DNA of 63,924 nt. Origin: a virus. Each line of letters opens with the position of its first letter. The first letter of the stretch is position 1. The stretch spans positions 1 through 63,924 of IMG/VR virus record IMGVR_UViG_3300044691_000230. The stretch is one strand, 5' to 3'. Position numbers and translations under genes: made by a program. Positions 47,899 to 54,922 of the stretch are shown piece by piece. The notes under the pieces were generated by a model. That model saw only the letters and a program-made list of their open reading frames with translations. It did not search any database and had not been told where the DNA came from.

Positions 47899-48282
47899 TC
47901 ACAGCGGCTCAAAGCAGAGACGCAGGTAGAGCCCTTCATCGGGCTCGTAAGTGGGCCCGTCTCGCCATACCAGCATTGCTGGACCGTCAATGACGGCGCG
48001 CAGACGCGTGCATTCAGCCAGCGTGGCGTTGCACATCTCGGCGAGTGAGGCGAGGGGGGCCCGTGTCTCGCCCGGCGGCTTCTCCGCGCCGTTGACGATG
48101 GATACGAAATGCGTCCCGCGCGGGGTCCGGGCGGTATTGCCGAAGAGCGGAGGTGAAACGGCGAGCGCTTCGATCTCCACGGCCAGATTGGCGAGCCGGG
48201 AAACGTCTAGAGCGGTGCCCGCATAGGTCTGAGAATAAGGACGGAGCCGATCGGCGATGGTGCTGGGTATGCCCACGTGCAT
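47899..48282 (-). CDS. Hypothetical protein, 127 aa
   Basis: Helical with PSTIADRLRPYSQTYAGTAL and ASLAEMCNATLAECTRLRAV, separated by a beta-like RTPRGTHFVSIVNG. Unknown; the downstream gap 48283-48359 upstream of it holds nothing recognised. Confidence 0.5.
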   Translation of the reverse strand: MHVGIPSTIADRLRPYSQTYAGTALDVSRLANLAVEIEALAVSPPLFGNTARTPRGTHFVSIVNGAEKPPGETRAPLASLAEMCNATLAECTRLRAVIDGPAMLVWRDGPTYEPDEGLYLRLCFEPL

Positions 48283-48359
48283 CCTCCAGAAGGGGAAACG
48301 GCGACGCCCTAACCAGCCGGGGGAGGAAGCCGAGCGCCGCCGCTATCGGGGGTGAGGCT

Positions 48360-48626
48360 TTACGCCTTGCCGCCGCGATTGAAGGTGTCGTGATGGGGGC
48401 CGTGGTCGGGATGCGCCTGGGCTGGATACTGCCCCTTGCCGCGAGCCACCGGAGCGCCAATGCCGCGCTCGCTGTCGGCCATGGCGCCGTTCTCGCCGAT
48501 GCTACCGTGGGGGTTCTTCACCTTGTCGGTGCTGCTGGGCAGCTTGTCGACCCCGAAGGAGCCGCTTGAGCCCGCGCCAGCCATCGCCTTGTGGGCGTTC
48601 ATATTGCCGCCGTACATCTTGTCCAT
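48360..48626 (-). CDS. Conserved small phage protein, 88 aa
   Basis: ATG at 48626. MYGGNMNAHKAMAGAGSSGS, then FGVDKLPSSTDKVKNPHGSI and GENGAMADSERGIGAPV: Gly/Ser/His-rich and disordered, a sequence type I recognise from many phage genomes near structural or packaging genes. Function unknown. First leftward gene beside the divergent promoter region. Confidence 0.62.
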   Translation of the reverse strand: MDKMYGGNMNAHKAMAGAGSSGSFGVDKLPSSTDKVKNPHGSIGENGAMADSERGIGAPVARGKGQYPAQAHPDHGPHHDTFNRGGKA

Positions 48627-48689
48627 GGGTCTGATCCTGTGCTCGCGAAGCAGCGCTTGAAGGACCTTGCATAGCAAGAAAATTAGGGG

Positions 48690-48748
48690 TTGCACATGGC
48701 CCCGTCATTGTATAGCTTCAGTGGGCCACACCACAGGAGATCAGATCA
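48690..48748 (+). promoter_or_regulatory. Rightward promoter and shared leader, copy B
   Basis: TTGCAC at 48690, then TGTATAGCTT at 48709-48718 (16-17 bases after the -35-like box), then GGCCACACCACAGGAGAT at 48725-48741 just before the ATG at 48749. The stretch GCCACACCACAGGAGATCA is identical to copy A. Drives the small-gene operon 48749-52948. Confidence 0.55.
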
Positions 48749-48958
48749 ATGACCACCCTGACCAACGCCCCGGCTTTCAAGCGCGGCCTGCACGTCGAGG
48801 TCTATCAGCCCTACCTCGGCGACTGGTCCGAGCGGGCCACGCTCACCGGCCACCGCATGTCTGTGTCGCCCACAAGCGGCACGTGGTGGACCGTGCGCTT
48901 CGACGGCGACAAGGCCGGTTCGATTATGATCCACGAAACTCAACTGCGGGCGGCTTGA
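48749..48958 (+). CDS. Small SH3-like protein, 69 aa
   Basis: First gene of the small-gene operon. RGLHVEVYQPYLGDWSERAT, then TWWTVRFDGDKAGSIMIHET: a compact beta-barrel pattern. A strong leader suggests high early expression. Function unknown; early phage genes of this type often act on host processes. Confidence 0.6.
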   Translation: MTTLTNAPAFKRGLHVEVYQPYLGDWSERATLTGHRMSVSPTSGTWWTVRFDGDKAGSIMIHETQLRAA

Positions 48959-48960
48959 TC

Positions 48961-49200
48961 ATGGCTTACGAATTCCTCCTCCGCAACGAGCGTTACGAAG
49001 CGCCGACGCTGGCTGAAGCCTCTGCGATCTTCTGCCGTGAGCGCGACGTGAACCTTGCGCGCGCGTCCAACTGGCCCACAGTCCGCATCCGCGAGATCGG
49101 CGCCCGTCTGCCCTTCGCCCGCTTCAGCTACAACGGGCGCGTCTGGCGCGATGAGCCTTGGACGCCCGAAGCCACCCCCATCTACGACAACCGCATCTAA
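48961..49200 (+). CDS. Small hypothetical protein, 79 aa
   Basis: ATG at 48961, two bases after the previous stop. EFLLRNERYEAPTLAEASAI then WPTVRIREIGARLPFARFSY. A short alpha/beta protein. Unknown. Confidence 0.55.
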   Translation: MAYEFLLRNERYEAPTLAEASAIFCRERDVNLARASNWPTVRIREIGARLPFARFSYNGRVWRDEPWTPEATPIYDNRI

Positions 49201-49215
49201 CCGCAAAGGAGACCC

Positions 49216-49284
49216 ATGACCTTCTGGCAACGGCCCTCGCTTCCCCAAGCCGAGCGGTCGTTTCTTGAGAGCCAAGGGAGATGA
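49216..49284 (+). CDS. 22-residue peptide gene
   Basis: ATG at 49216 with a good AAGGAG site 8 bases upstream; TGA at 49282. Sequence starts MTFWQRPSLPQAERSF. The stop sits just ahead of the next start. May be a true microprotein or a translational-coupling leader. Confidence 0.35.
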   Translation: MTFWQRPSLPQAERSFLESQGR

Positions 49285-49286
49285 CT

Positions 49287-49454
49287 ATGCGCACGCAAAT
49301 GACCGACCCCCAGAAGCCCGACCCGCGCGACCCCGATCTGTCCCGCGAAGGAATGTTTCAAGATCACAACTGCTGGAAATGCCGCAACGGCGAAAAGCCC
49401 TGCGTCAACGGTTCGCCCAGCCGGTGCGAGTTCCCCCATGCCCGCAATGACTAG
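49287..49454 (+). CDS. Small cysteine-rich protein, 55 aa
   Basis: ATG at 49287 (ATG at 49281 also possible), GGGAG 6 bases upstream. Charged N-terminus, then DHNCWKCRNGEKPCVNGSPS followed by RCEFPHARND: four cysteines in a zinc-knuckle-like array. Typical small phage protein; function unknown. Confidence 0.6.
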   Translation: MRTQMTDPQKPDPRDPDLSREGMFQDHNCWKCRNGEKPCVNGSPSRCEFPHARND

Positions 49455-49638
49455 CCTCTGGCCCCAATCCGTCCGCTCCCGCACCACAGCGTGGGCGATG
49501 GCCTACCAGCGCACCACAACGTTCCGTGAGGCCCGTGCACGTCGCCTTCGGCAACTCTGGATCAACGCCATCGCTTGGGCCATGCTCGCGGTTGGAGGCG
49601 TTCTGACCTTCGCGGCAATCACGGGGTTTGGGGCATAA
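49447..49638 (+). CDS. Small single-span membrane protein, 63 aa
   Basis: ATG at 49447 (or 49438) overlapping the previous stop. Basic N-terminus (TTTFREARARRLRQLWINAI) then AWAMLAVGGVLTFAAITGFG, one membrane helix with cytosolic basic side. Unknown. Confidence 0.55.
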   Translation: MTSLWPQSVRSRTTAWAMAYQRTTTFREARARRLRQLWINAIAWAMLAVGGVLTFAAITGFGA

Positions 49639-49683
49639 GCGACCCGCGATTGAGCAATGAGGATTATCACAGGAGAAACCACC

Positions 49684-49719
49684 ATGCACCCGCTGGCCAA
49701 AGACCAGCACCAAGGCTGA
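49684..49719 (+). other. Eleven-codon mini-frame with strong ribosome site
   Basis: CACAGGAGAAACCACC precedes an ATG whose frame ends after 11 codons (MHPLAKDQHQG). Another frame across 49660-49780 is open and runs into the gene at 49781, but lacks a start. May be a leader peptide or a decayed gene start. The rest of 49639-49780 shows no gene. Confidence 0.3.
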
Positions 49720-49780
49720 CTTTCAGCCGTCGGCGTCCAAGCGGCGCCGATCACTGAACGCCAGAAGAGACCAAAAGCGA

Positions 49781-50341
49781 ATGACCGTCATCACTGGAGA
49801 CGTTCCCCTAGCAGCTCGGCAGATGATCGCCCATGCCGCGGTTCGGATCGCCAAGCGCGCCACCGAAGAGGGATCCATGGCGCGAGACCTGATGGCTGTC
49901 GGGAAGATCGCCGAAGCGGCTCAACACCTTGGGCGGGGCGAGGCCTTTAACGAGTGCGCAGCGCTGATCCTGGCGCTGGAAAAAGGAACTCTGATGGCCC
50001 ACTACGTCGGCGCCGAAGTCTTCAGCGAACTGGAGGACCTCGCCCAGCCCCTCATCGCGCAAGCCCTCCACCACGCCTCCCAGCCGGGGTTTATCCTCGG
50101 CTCCAGCGAGGAGATCACCGAACTGAACCGCAACACCCAGGCCATGGTGCTGGCCTTCCAGGCTGTCGCGCACCGTTTCAACCTCTCCGAACCGGCCATG
50201 ATGATCGCGCTTGGAGCAACGGTTGGAACCATCCTCGCCCAGGTCAACGAACCCACGCGCCTGCATGGCCTGTTCAAGGATCAGTGCGCCCACTCCATCG
50301 CGGAAGTCACCGAAGCGGCGCGGCCGAAGGGGCATGCGTGA
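49781..50341 (+). CDS. Hypothetical helical protein, 186 aa
   Basis: ATG at 49781; weak ribosome site. Helix bundle: IAHAAVRIAKRATEEGSMAR, AEAAQHLGRGEAFNECAALI, AMVLAFQAVAHRFNLSEPAM. The reading frame is open upstream without a start codon. Largest protein of the small-gene operon. No family recognised. Confidence 0.55.
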   Translation: MTVITGDVPLAARQMIAHAAVRIAKRATEEGSMARDLMAVGKIAEAAQHLGRGEAFNECAALILALEKGTLMAHYVGAEVFSELEDLAQPLIAQALHHASQPGFILGSSEEITELNRNTQAMVLAFQAVAHRFNLSEPAMMIALGATVGTILAQVNEPTRLHGLFKDQCAHSIAEVTEAARPKGHA

Positions 50342-50700
50342 TGGTCGGTCGTTCCGTTCCCCTTTGGGTCGGCGCCACCCCTGACGCCAAGGTCCCCCCA
50401 CGGGTGCGGCTTCGCATCTTCGAACGCGAGGGCGGCCGATGCTGGATCAGCGGTCGCAAGATCATGGCTGCAGACGCGTGGGATCTGGACCACAAGATAG
50501 CGCTGATCAACGGCGGGACACACTCGGAAGACAACCTCTTCCCCGCTCTTCGCGACAAGCATCGAGAAAAAACCGCCGAGGACGTGGCCGAAAAGTCGAA
50601 GACAGCCCGCATCCGCGCCAAGCACTTGGGCATTTTTCCGCGCTCGCCATTCAAAATCAAAGGACGCGGGTTTGAGCGTCGGAGGACCACCCATGACTGA
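50341..50700 (+). CDS. HNH endonuclease (small)
   Basis: 119 residues, ATG at 50341 overlapping the previous stop; GTG at 50338 is an alternative. RLRIFEREGGRCWISGRKI then AWDLDHKIALINGGTHSEDN gives D50-H51, N65 and H74 of an HNH core, with only one Cys so little zinc support. The C-terminal tail is basic. Third HNH-type nuclease in the genome; a mobile origin or host DNA attack are both possible. Confidence 0.82.
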   Translation: MVGRSVPLWVGATPDAKVPPRVRLRIFEREGGRCWISGRKIMAADAWDLDHKIALINGGTHSEDNLFPALRDKHREKTAEDVAEKSKTARIRAKHLGIFPRSPFKIKGRGFERRRTTHD

Positions 50701-51175
50701 TCTCGACGCCGGAACGGCAAGCCACTCTTTCATCGCCGAGGAAATCCTACGCCTGCGGGCCGAGAACGCGAGGCTGCGGGAGGCGCTGGAGACCTTCGCG
50801 ATCCTCGGCTGGCCCGAAGCCCTCCTCGCCGAGATCGATCGCCTGAAAGCCCTCCTCGCCCCGTTTGAAGCGCTGCGGGGGGAAAGCGAGCGGGCGACCC
50901 TTCAGGATGTTGCGCCAGGGCTATTCGCGACCGCTGACGGCCACATCGGCTTGAAGACCGAGTACGCCATGTTGGTTGGCAGAGACACGGCTGGTGGCCT
51001 TGTCGAGTGGGAAATGACCCGGTGGCCAGAAGCCTATGTCGCGGCCAGCGGCGAGGTGTTCTGGGGCGGCGCATCAACCCACGAAGACCGCGCCGCGCTG
51101 CTTGTGCGACCGATCCTAGACGCGGTGCTCGAAGCCCTCCGCACCTTTCTCTCTGCTACCCAGGAGGGGAAGTGA
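50693..51175 (+). CDS. Hypothetical protein with N-terminal coiled coil, 160 aa
   Basis: ATG at 50693 with GGAGG 7 bases upstream. FIAEEILRLRAENARLREAL is a leucine-zipper-like helix; the C-terminal two thirds are mixed (LKTEYAMLVGRDTAGGLVEW). Unknown. Overlaps both neighbours. Confidence 0.55.
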   Translation: MTDLDAGTASHSFIAEEILRLRAENARLREALETFAILGWPEALLAEIDRLKALLAPFEALRGESERATLQDVAPGLFATADGHIGLKTEYAMLVGRDTAGGLVEWEMTRWPEAYVAASGEVFWGGASTHEDRAALLVRPILDAVLEALRTFLSATQEGK

Positions 51176-51510
51176 TGGGCCGCTACACCCTAACCGACGA
51201 AGCCGCCGAAGCGATGGCCGAGGCGATGTGTTTTTCGGACCCCTGTTTTGAGTGCCTTGAGGAAGGCAAGTGTCGCGGTCCGCTTGATGAGGTCGATCTC
51301 GCCCGAGCCCGCGCTGCATGGAAAGCCTCTCCCGGTCCGGCGCTGGTGGAGGCGCTGGAAGCTACGCGCGAACCAGCGGCCGGAGCCATCAAGGCGCTCT
51401 ACCAACAGGGTCGCGACGGGCTTCTGCTCGCCGACCGCATCCACAAGGCCGACGACAAGGTCCGCCAAGCCCTCTCCACCATCACCAAGGAGCCTGACCA
51501 TGCCGAGTGA
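51175..51510 (+). CDS. Hypothetical protein, 111 aa
   Basis: ATG at 51175 in a TGATG overlap. Contains CFSDPCFECLEEGKCRGPLD, four cysteines in 14 residues, then long helices. A metal site is possible. Unknown. Confidence 0.55.
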   Translation: MGRYTLTDEAAEAMAEAMCFSDPCFECLEEGKCRGPLDEVDLARARAAWKASPGPALVEALEATREPAAGAIKALYQQGRDGLLLADRIHKADDKVRQALSTITKEPDHAE

Positions 51511-51937
51511 TGAATTGTGGGCGCTCCGCATCACCGCCGACGCCGCCGAAGTGTGGACTGAGAACGGGTCCATTGTCGCGCAGTTCAAGCGCACCGAAGA
51601 TGCGCAAGAGACCATCGACATCCACAACTTTGAGATCGAACTTAACGAGCCTGAAGCGCCAGCGGTGATCAAGTCGGACGAGGAAAAGATGGCCGCCAGC
51701 ATCGCCTACTATCGACAGAATGAGCCGGACGGGGCGCGCCTGCTGTCGATGATCCAAGAGGGCGCGGCGAGGACCCTGCAGCTCCTGGCTCTACAGGCCC
51801 CCGAGATCGTCATAGCCGATTCCTGCCGCACGCTCGAAAAGCACATCGCGACGTTCGGCGCCCTCCACCCCGGCACGATGGAAGAGATCGCGGCGGAAGC
51901 AATGTGTAGCCTTCGAGAGGACCCCGACCATGCCTGA
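51500..51937 (+). CDS. Hypothetical protein, 145 aa
   Basis: ATG at 51500, overlapping the previous stop by 11 bases. Beta start (WALRITADAAEVWTENGSIV) then helices (SMIQEGAARTLQLLALQAPE). Unknown. Confidence 0.55.
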   Translation: MPSDELWALRITADAAEVWTENGSIVAQFKRTEDAQETIDIHNFEIELNEPEAPAVIKSDEEKMAASIAYYRQNEPDGARLLSMIQEGAARTLQLLALQAPEIVIADSCRTLEKHIATFGALHPGTMEEIAAEAMCSLREDPDHA

Positions 51938-52313
51938 CCTCACCTCTCTCATCACCCGTCTGTCAGAGGCGACGGAGGGCGGGCGGGAACTGGACGAAGC
52001 GATCGGCATATGGGCCGGACACAAGCCCACCATGCGCGTCGGCCACGAACTGCTGGGTACCGACCGGGAAGTGCCTCGGTACTGCCCAAACTACTCCACC
52101 TCCGTCGGCGCCGCTCTCGCCCTGATCGCCCGCAAGCTGCCGGGGTGCTGGTGGATGATTGCTCGCGGCAAGATGAAGGTCGCTGAGCCTGAATACGGAG
52201 CGATCCTCTACTTCGGTGAAGAACCCATCGGCGAGGGTGAGCACGACGCCGGACCTGCAATGGCGATCTGCCTCGCCCTTCTCCGCGCCCTGGAGGCCCA
52301 ACATGCCGACTGA
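51930..52313 (+). CDS. Phage ABA-sandwich-like protein, 127 aa
   Basis: LITRLSEATEGGRELDEAIG then TSVGAALALIARKLPGCWWM and GPAMAICLALLRALEAQHAD follow the known phage ABA-sandwich pattern (LxxAxGPDRELDAxIA ... YTxSLDAALxLV ... ALCAAxLRA). The family is common in phages and Rhizobiales; function unknown. Confidence 0.72.
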   Translation: MPDLTSLITRLSEATEGGRELDEAIGIWAGHKPTMRVGHELLGTDREVPRYCPNYSTSVGAALALIARKLPGCWWMIARGKMKVAEPEYGAILYFGEEPIGEGEHDAGPAMAICLALLRALEAQHAD

Positions 52314-52326
52314 CAGGAGGCACACC

Positions 52327-52602
52327 ATGACCAAGCGACAACCCTTCGACAACGCCGACCTGATCGCCACTTCCCGTAACCTCACCCGCGCCATCTGCTC
52401 ACCTGAAGCGGTGGAGGTGGTGGCGAGGGCGAATGCTGCTGTGGAGGGCTGGGTCTTCGACAACCTGGAAGAGGGCGACCCGACGAATCCCGGCAGTCGT
52501 CACGGCTTCCACGACCCCTACGGAGACCCGACAAAGCTCCTGTTCAGAACCCAAGCGAGAGAAGGGCTCAACGCCATCGCTGGAATGGGGGAGGCGCCAT
52601 GA
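52327..52602 (+). CDS. Hypothetical protein, 91 aa
   Basis: ATG at 52327 with AGGAGG upstream. Helical (DLIATSRNLTRAICSPEAVE) then GWVFDNLEEGDPTNPGSRHG. Unknown. Confidence 0.52.
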   Translation: MTKRQPFDNADLIATSRNLTRAICSPEAVEVVARANAAVEGWVFDNLEEGDPTNPGSRHGFHDPYGDPTKLLFRTQAREGLNAIAGMGEAP

Positions 52603-52742
52603 CCCCTCAAGACGCCCAGGACCGCGCTGACGCCCGCTCTTACCGCTGGCAGATGCTGTGGCCCACCCTGCTCAATGTCGCCGTCCTGATGGGCCTTGGG
52701 GGGCTCATAGGGTGGGTGCTGTGCGCGGTGTTCGGGCGATGA
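52599..52742 (+). CDS. 47-residue membrane protein
   Basis: ATG at 52599 in a 4-base overlap; TGA at 52740. Polar N-terminus (DAQDRADARSYRWQM) then one membrane helix (TLLNVAVLMGLGGLIGWVLC). Third single-span small membrane protein in this phage. Unknown. Confidence 0.55.
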   Translation: MTPQDAQDRADARSYRWQMLWPTLLNVAVLMGLGGLIGWVLCAVFGR

Positions 52743-52948
52743 CTATCACCCGCGATCTGGACCAGGCCGAACTGGAGCGCTGCGACGTGTTCAGCGACTT
52801 CTCGGCAAGCGAGGACCGGGCCTATTTCGAGGTTCCAGACGACCGCTGGCAAGCGATGCTGGCAAGCTGGCGGATCGAACATCCGGGAGAAGCCGCCGCC
52901 GTCGACCATGCTCTTGCGCCATACCCCAAATCATCGGATGTCTTCTGA
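52739..52948 (+). CDS. Small acidic protein, 69 aa
   Basis: ATG at 52739 in an ATGA overlap. Acidic helices (DLDQAELERCDVFSDFSASE; RWQAMLASWRIEHPGEAAAV). Last gene before the terminator at 52984. Unknown. Confidence 0.52.
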   Translation: MTITRDLDQAELERCDVFSDFSASEDRAYFEVPDDRWQAMLASWRIEHPGEAAAVDHALAPYPKSSDVF

Positions 52949-52983
52949 GCTCCCCCGACCGGGAACAACCCTGTACCGACTTT

Positions 52984-53012
52984 AGGCCGCTCTCCCCCGG
53001 GGCGGCCTTTTT
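52984..53012 (+). terminator. Strong intrinsic terminator
   Basis: AGGCCGC / GCGGCCT stem with an 11-base C/G-rich loop, directly followed by TTTTT (53008-53012). Ends the rightward small-gene operon; the convergent leftward gene ends at 53041. Confidence 0.85.
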
Positions 53013-53040
53013 CGTTCCAGCGTCGAGGTGATGCCAGCCA

Positions 53041-53394
53041 TCACAATCCCCCCACGATCTCGCCGTTGATGATATGTCCATGCCAATTTCCACCTGCACT
53101 CCCATCCAGCGATGGCTGAACTGACAGACTGGCGAAATCGGCGACTGCGATATCTGGCGTGATGGTCCAATGCGCTTCTGGCTTGCAGCCTTGCACATCG
53201 TGGCGCGGATCGCTTTCATCAGGCGTGCCAAGTGCGGCCGAGAACAGCGCCCATTGCTCTCGCCGGGGTGGCGGATTCTGAAAGCATGACTGCCAGCAGG
53301 TCTGGCGGGTCGGCGAGCGGAATATGAATCCGACGCGAATGCCGTCCTTCAGTAGCCATCGAGGCTCAAGATCGGTCAGACGCATGGTGATCAT
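53041..53394 (-). CDS. DUF6527-like protein, 117 aa
   Basis: ATG at 53394 chosen because it limits overlap with the upstream gene; 53463 is an alternative giving 140 residues. RLTDLEPRWLLKDGIRVGFI, then a Cys/His-poor version of the FRCPCG core, and the C-terminal SVQPSLDGSAGGNWHGHIIN followed by GEIVGG. The layout matches DUF6527 proteins seen near phage replication genes. Function unknown. Confidence 0.6.
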   Translation of the reverse strand: MITMRLTDLEPRWLLKDGIRVGFIFRSPTRQTCWQSCFQNPPPRREQWALFSAALGTPDESDPRHDVQGCKPEAHWTITPDIAVADFASLSVQPSLDGSAGGNWHGHIINGEIVGGL

Positions 53395-53734
53395 GCCTGC
53401 CAGAGCGGATGGGATATCCGCCAAGGCGCTGATTTGTGAGTAATGGGCGCGTGTCGTGGTCATTGTTCACGGTCTGGACAATCAGCCTCCCCCACGCCGG
53501 CGCAAGGTTCCTATCCTTCACGCGCAGAGCCGCCCGCCCGTCCAACGTCATCCTCCGCAGCAAGCGCCAATCTGGTTCAATCCGATCCCACTCCGCGATT
53601 TGCGCCGCATACCCCCAACCTCCTGAGAGCACCGCACACTGGCGACGGCCTGCTTTGCGCTCTCGGGTACGGGAAGCGGCGGAAAGGCGCTCCTGGACGA
53701 TCTGGGGGTCCTGGCGGGGGTGTCTAGGGGTCAT
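53366..53734 (-). CDS. Hypothetical protein, 122 aa
   Basis: ATG at 53734. Basic N-terminus, then LSGGWGYAAQIAEWDRIEPD and WRLLRRMTLDGRAALRVKDR. The C-terminal ~30 residues overlap the DUF6527-like gene and look less protein-like, so the true end or a frameshift is uncertain. Unknown. Confidence 0.42.
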   Translation of the reverse strand: MTPRHPRQDPQIVQERLSAASRTRERKAGRRQCAVLSGGWGYAAQIAEWDRIEPDWRLLRRMTLDGRAALRVKDRNLAPAWGRLIVQTVNNDHDTRPLLTNQRLGGYPIRSGRHDHHASDRS

Positions 53735-53744
53735 CTTCCGGTCC

Positions 53745-53966
53745 TTACGTGAAGAGTTCGGCTTGGCGGGGATCTGACGCTTCGGTCCCGCCTAGCACCA
53801 CAATGGCAAAGTCGATCTCCGCCATCTCGCGTTCGATCTGACAAATCTGCGCTTTGATCAGCCACGCCGGAACCCTCGGATTGTTGATCAACTCCCGTTC
53901 GCCCTTGTGCCTGGCGTCCGCCAGCCATTCGAGCTCGAGGCGGAGGAGGCGGGTGGCGGCGTTCAT
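53745..53966 (-). CDS. Small helical protein, 73 aa
   Basis: ATG at 53966 in an ATGA overlap with the primase gene. Helical: RLLRLELEWLADARHKGERE, then KAQICQIEREMAEIDFAIVV. Coiled-coil-like. Possibly a primase partner because of translational coupling; unknown. Confidence 0.55.
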   Translation of the reverse strand: MNAATRLLRLELEWLADARHKGERELINNPRVPAWLIKAQICQIEREMAEIDFAIVVLGGTEASDPRQAELFT

Positions 53967-54922
53967 GCGGCGACGGTCTCCGGTCGGCTTCCGATTTGAC
54001 GGCGAAGGACGTCGTTCCAGTCCTCCCCCAAACGGTCGGGAATCTTGACCTCGACCTGATAGCGCTCGCGGACGAGACGATAGGCCAAGGCGTAGGCGGC
54101 TTTGTGCCCGGTGTAGCTGGGGTCGTTGTCGGCAAAGATGACGACGCGGACGTCTTGGGGCGGGCGCCATTGTTCCAGTCCCACGGCGCTGACCGCAGCC
54201 CAACACGGCACACCGTGGAGGATCGTGGCCGAGAGAGCGGTTTCGATGCCCTCGGCAATGCCTAGAATGTCATCATGGGCACAAAGCCGGATCGCCGCCC
54301 CCCCCGCCACGGAACCGCCAGCCATGCACTTGCGGGGCGATTCCACCTTGGCTTTTCCGCCCTCTGGATGGAGGAATGTCCGGTGGATGTTGACCGGGGC
54401 GCCGGCATGATCACGCACCATGGCGATCATGCCGGGATGTGTGGTCGGGATGCGGGAATCCGGGACGAAATATCGCAGCGATGTTGCGGCCCGGATGTCC
54501 GCGCAGAACTCGGTGAGGCCGGTCCTGGCCTTCAAGTAGCGCCCCGCCACAGTGCCAGGGTCCATTCGGCGCCCCGACTTCCAGACATCGTTCATGGCCT
54601 TCCGCTCGCTCTCCTCGGTGCGAACGGTCTGTGTCGGGGTGTGCGCTGCGCCTGGAAGCAGAGCCTCAACGGCCACCGCAGCCTCACGAAAATCCATGTT
54701 GAACTTGGTCATCACGAACTTGATCCCGTCGCCGGAGCCGCAATGCGAACAGATCCAAGTCCCGTCGCCGTTCTTGTCGTCGAAGCGGAAGCGATCCTTT
54801 CCGTCCTCGCAGATCGGACACGGACCGTGTTTGTCGGTGAGGTAAGCCTTGTCTATCCCAAGCTGCGACAGGACGCTTTTCCAGCAGTTGCGGGCCGCAT
54901 CCTTGACCTTCGGCTTGTCCAT
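53963..54922 (-). CDS. Primase with zinc ribbon and Toprim domain
   Basis: 319 residues. N-terminal zinc ribbon: C35, C38 (GPCPICEDGKDRF) and C58, C61 (WICSHCGSGDG). A central DUF7146-like region has AGRYLKARTGLTEF and NIHRTFLHPEGGKAKV. The C-terminal Toprim fold shows DDILGIAEGIETALSATILH with the EGIETA Glu and VVIFADNDPSYTGHKAAYAL with the D-x-D pair. It lacks a helicase domain; the separate SF2 helicase gene upstream overlaps it by one base. Primes phage DNA replication. Confidence 0.9.
   Translation of the reverse strand: MDKPKVKDAARNCWKSVLSQLGIDKAYLTDKHGPCPICEDGKDRFRFDDKNGDGTWICSHCGSGDGIKFVMTKFNMDFREAAVAVEALLPGAAHTPTQTVRTEESERKAMNDVWKSGRRMDPGTVAGRYLKARTGLTEFCADIRAATSLRYFVPDSRIPTTHPGMIAMVRDHAGAPVNIHRTFLHPEGGKAKVESPRKCMAGGSVAGGAAIRLCAHDDILGIAEGIETALSATILHGVPCWAAVSAVGLEQWRPPQDVRVVIFADNDPSYTGHKAAYALAYRLVRERYQVEVKIPDRLGEDWNDVLRRQIGSRPETVAA

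Noticed and set aside
53963-54922. Fused primase-helicase
   Set aside because: The Toprim protein ends after the Toprim domain; the helicase is a separate overlapping gene of a different superfamily.
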